Shown: positions 6,841 to 7,932 of the stretch, piece by piece
How the letters are laid out: every line of letters begins with the position of its first letter
How positions within the stretch are numbered: the stretch's first letter is position 1
Assembly: GCA_014380205.1 (NCBI GenBank)
Contig: JACMKH010000091.1
Location: 1 to 7,932, forward strand
Length of the DNA: 7,932 nt
Reading direction: 5' to 3'
Source of the DNA: Sphingomonadaceae bacterium
GTDB lineage: Bacteria > Pseudomonadota > Alphaproteobacteria > Sphingomonadales > Sphingomonadaceae
Program-made: the position numbers and the translations under genes
Notes under the pieces: model-generated
The model's input: the letters and a program-made list of their open reading frames with translations, nothing else
What the model was told of the DNA's origin: nothing
Database searches by the model: none

Positions 6841-6877
6841 GCGAGAACAAGGCGGCCCCCCCCCCCCCGCGAGAACA
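6841..6877. repeat. Homopolymeric C13 tract between 9-bp direct repeats in the bdhA-dps divergent region
   Basis: GCGAGAACA occurs at 6841-6849 and again at 6869-6877, and between the copies 6856-6868 is an uninterrupted run of 13 C (plus strand). It is in the 257-nt noncoding gap between divergent bdhA and dps. Such a run is prone to polymerase slippage in vivo, and also to sequencing error, so its exact length is uncertain. The rest of this gap (6878-6964) shows no ORF and no convincing promoter. Confidence 0.8.
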
Positions 6878-6964
6878 TTTCGCGCAAGGCGATCACAGCG
6901 ATCGGAACAATTCGGCGCGTCGGAAGCGCGAAGCGGGGCACTTGGCCGTGCGTTCGGCGTTGGA

Positions 6965-6996
6965 CTCCTGTATCGTCAGTCCGATCAGAACAGGAG
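6965..6996 (+). promoter_or_regulatory. Leader inverted repeat that could pair with the dps Shine-Dalgarno
   Basis: CTCCTGT (6965-6971) is perfectly complementary to ACAGGAG (6990-6996), and the latter contains the dps Shine-Dalgarno AGGAG (6992-6996), 6 nt before the ATG. An inner ATCG/CGAT pair (6972-6975 with 6982-6985) extends the stem past a 4-nt bulge, leaving loop TCAGTC. If the transcript starts upstream of 6965, the ribosome site would be masked. Alternatively the inverted repeat is a DNA operator overlapping the promoter. Confidence 0.45.
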
Positions 6997-7002
6997 AATC
7001 CG

Positions 7003-7503
7003 ATGGCCGAAGCCGCTCCCGACGCGCTTGAGACCCCCACCGACCTCAAGCCCAACGAGGTCAGCGAGGTCGCCGACGCGCTCAACGCCATCCTCGCCGA
7101 CAGCTACGCGCTCTACCTCAAGACCAAGAATTTCCACTGGCACGTCTCGGGCCCGCATTTTCGTGACTATCACCTGATGCTCGACGAGCAGGCGGTGCAG
7201 ATTCTCGCGACCACCGATCTCATCGCCGAGCGCGTGCGCAAGACCGGCAACACCACGCTGCGCTCGATCGGCGACATCGCGCGCCGTCAGACGATCGAGG
7301 ACAACGACGCGGATTTCGTATCGGCCGCCGACATGCTCGCCGAGCTGCGCGACGACAATCTCCAGCTCGTCGAGAGCCTGCGCAACGCCAAGGCGCTGGT
7401 CGACGAGGCGGGCGATAACGCGACCTCGGGCGTGCTCGACGACTGGACCGACCAGGCCGAGCAGCGTGCCTGGTTCCTGTTCGAGGCGAGCCGCAACGGC
7501 TGA
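7003..7503 (+). CDS. dps: Dps-family ferritin-like DNA-protection / iron-storage protein
   Basis: This 166-residue protein should assemble into the dodecameric Dps cage that oxidises Fe(II) with hydrogen peroxide and stores the iron, protecting DNA. The inter-subunit ferroxidase residues are visible: His45 in KTKNFHWHVSGPHF (40-53), His57 and Asp61 in DYHLMLDEQA, then Asp72 and Glu76 in TTDLIAERVRKTG. Their spacing matches the E. coli set His51, His63, Asp67, Asp78, Glu82. Trp46 is the usual neighbour. The N-terminal extension (1-19) has five acidic residues and one Lys, unlike the Lys-rich DNA-binding tail of E. coli Dps, so DNA binding may be weak or absent. The start at 7003 has AGGAG 6 nt upstream. 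It is the only plus-strand gene here, divergent from bdhA and converging on the tRNA gene 22 nt after its stop. Confidence 0.95.
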   Translation: MAEAAPDALETPTDLKPNEVSEVADALNAILADSYALYLKTKNFHWHVSGPHFRDYHLMLDEQAVQILATTDLIAERVRKTGNTTLRSIGDIARRQTIEDNDADFVSAADMLAELRDDNLQLVESLRNAKALVDEAGDNATSGVLDDWTDQAEQRAWFLFEASRNG

Positions 7504-7524
7504 GCGGGCAGGGCCGGAGGCGGG

Positions 7525-7614
<90 letters not shown>

Positions 7615-7664
7615 GCGAAGCACGAGGGAAGCCCGTGAGGGCCCCGGCAGGTCGTGGGCGCGGG

Positions 7665-7693
7665 AAGCTAGCGAAAGGGGTCCGGCACCGCAA
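7665..7693 (-). promoter_or_regulatory. Weak candidate promoter for tRNA-Ser
   Basis: On the minus strand TTGCGG (7688-7693) and TAGCTT (7665-7670) are 17 nt apart, in the 116-nt gap between sodC and the tRNA. Both hexamers match only 3/6. Initiation here would leave a leader of about 40-45 nt. The rest of the gap shows no gene and no obvious sodC terminator. Confidence 0.2.
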
Positions 7694-7730
7694 GGGAAGC
7701 TTCGGGCCGCCCGACGAGCGCCAGGCGGAC

Positions 7731-7932
7731 CTACTCCGCCTTGATCACGCCGCAGGCGATGCGGTCGCCGGCGCCGCCGATCGGCTGGCTGACGTGGTCG
7801 TCGCGGTTGGTGTGGACAAGGAACGACAGGCCGTCGGCGTCCATCTGATCGACGCCCGGCCCGATCAGGCCCGCGCCTGACAGATAGACCTCTGCCTTCA
7901 CTGAGCCGTCGGCCGAGGCGTGGATATTCGGA
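7731..7932 (-). CDS. sodC: Cu,Zn superoxide dismutase, C-terminal 66 residues; 5' end outside window
   Basis: The minus-strand frame from the right edge to TAG at 7731-7733 encodes 66 residues. LSFLVHTNRDDHVSQP (about 35-50) and GGAGDRIACGVIKAE (52-66) match the C-terminal signature of Cu,Zn SOD, which converts superoxide to hydrogen peroxide and oxygen, usually in the periplasm. His40 corresponds to the last copper ligand (His120 in bovine numbering), Arg57 to the active-site arginine (Arg143) and Cys60 to the conserved disulfide cysteine (Cys146). NIHASADG at the edge fits the zinc-subloop end. Signal peptide, other metal ligands and start lie outside the window. Same strand as the tRNA, 116 nt upstream of it. 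Confidence 0.9.
   Translation of the reverse strand, partial: PNIHASADGSVKAEVYLSGAGLIGPGVDQMDADGLSFLVHTNRDDHVSQPIGGAGDRIACGVIKAE

Noticed and set aside
6904..6961. EcfG-type general-stress promoter for dps (GGAAC ... CGTT)
   Set aside because: GGAAC is present at 6904-6908, but CGTT at 6951 and 6958 is more than 40 nt away; no pair has the required ~16-17 nt spacing.
6960..6988. Sigma-70 promoter for dps using TTGGAC at 6960-6965
   Set aside because: The hexamer 17 nt downstream (GATCAG) does not resemble a -10, and initiation there would fall almost on the ribosome-binding site.
7709..7721. TCGGGC-C-GCCCGA palindrome as a sodC terminator
   Set aside because: The centre is a single base, so a hairpin would keep only about 4 bp, and no T-run follows on the sodC strand.

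Overview
This is a GC-rich bacterial chromosomal window of ordinary gene density. The best guess is an alphaproteobacterium of the order Sphingomonadales. The evidence for that is the PurC sequence type, a DUF4893-type lipoprotein of the kind I associate with sphingomonads, strong GC bias at third codon positions, and CTATGGT-type -10 elements. This placement is from recalled family resemblance, not a database search.

Layout. Seven protein genes and one tRNA lie on the minus strand; only dps is on the plus strand. From the left edge: (1) positions 1-2251, the start of a large RTX (calcium-binding nonapeptide) protein whose C-terminus is outside the window; (2) purC at 2381-3157; (3) a Cys-containing lipoprotein of unknown function at 3319-3858, 19 nt downstream of (4) a secreted M20D-type metallo-amidohydrolase at 3878-5221; (5) a DUF4893 lipoprotein at 5299-5949, 10 nt downstream of (6) a D-3-hydroxybutyrate dehydrogenase gene (bdhA) at 5960-6745; (7) a 257-nt divergent intergenic region holding a 21-bp inverted repeat, a 13-C homopolymer between 9-bp direct repeats, and a hairpin that could pair with the dps ribosome-binding site; (8) dps on the plus strand at 7003-7503; (9) tRNA-Ser(CGA) on the minus strand, tail to tail with dps; (10) the 3' end of a Cu,Zn superoxide dismutase gene (sodC) entering from the right edge.

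How the genes relate. bdhA and the DUF4893 gene look translationally coupled. The amidohydrolase and small lipoprotein form a second close pair, and both products are predicted to leave the cytoplasm. purC is housekeeping purine synthesis. dps and sodC are both oxidative-stress functions but are not one operon. The RTX protein appears to consist almost wholly of glycine/aspartate repeats from about residue 35 onward, organised into four higher-order modules of 131-149 residues.

No clear new multi-gene system is visible. The points most worth a second look are the RTX supra-repeat architecture, the bdhA-dps intergenic region, and the two uncharacterised lipoproteins. No CRISPR array, insertion sequence, integrase or phage gene was seen.
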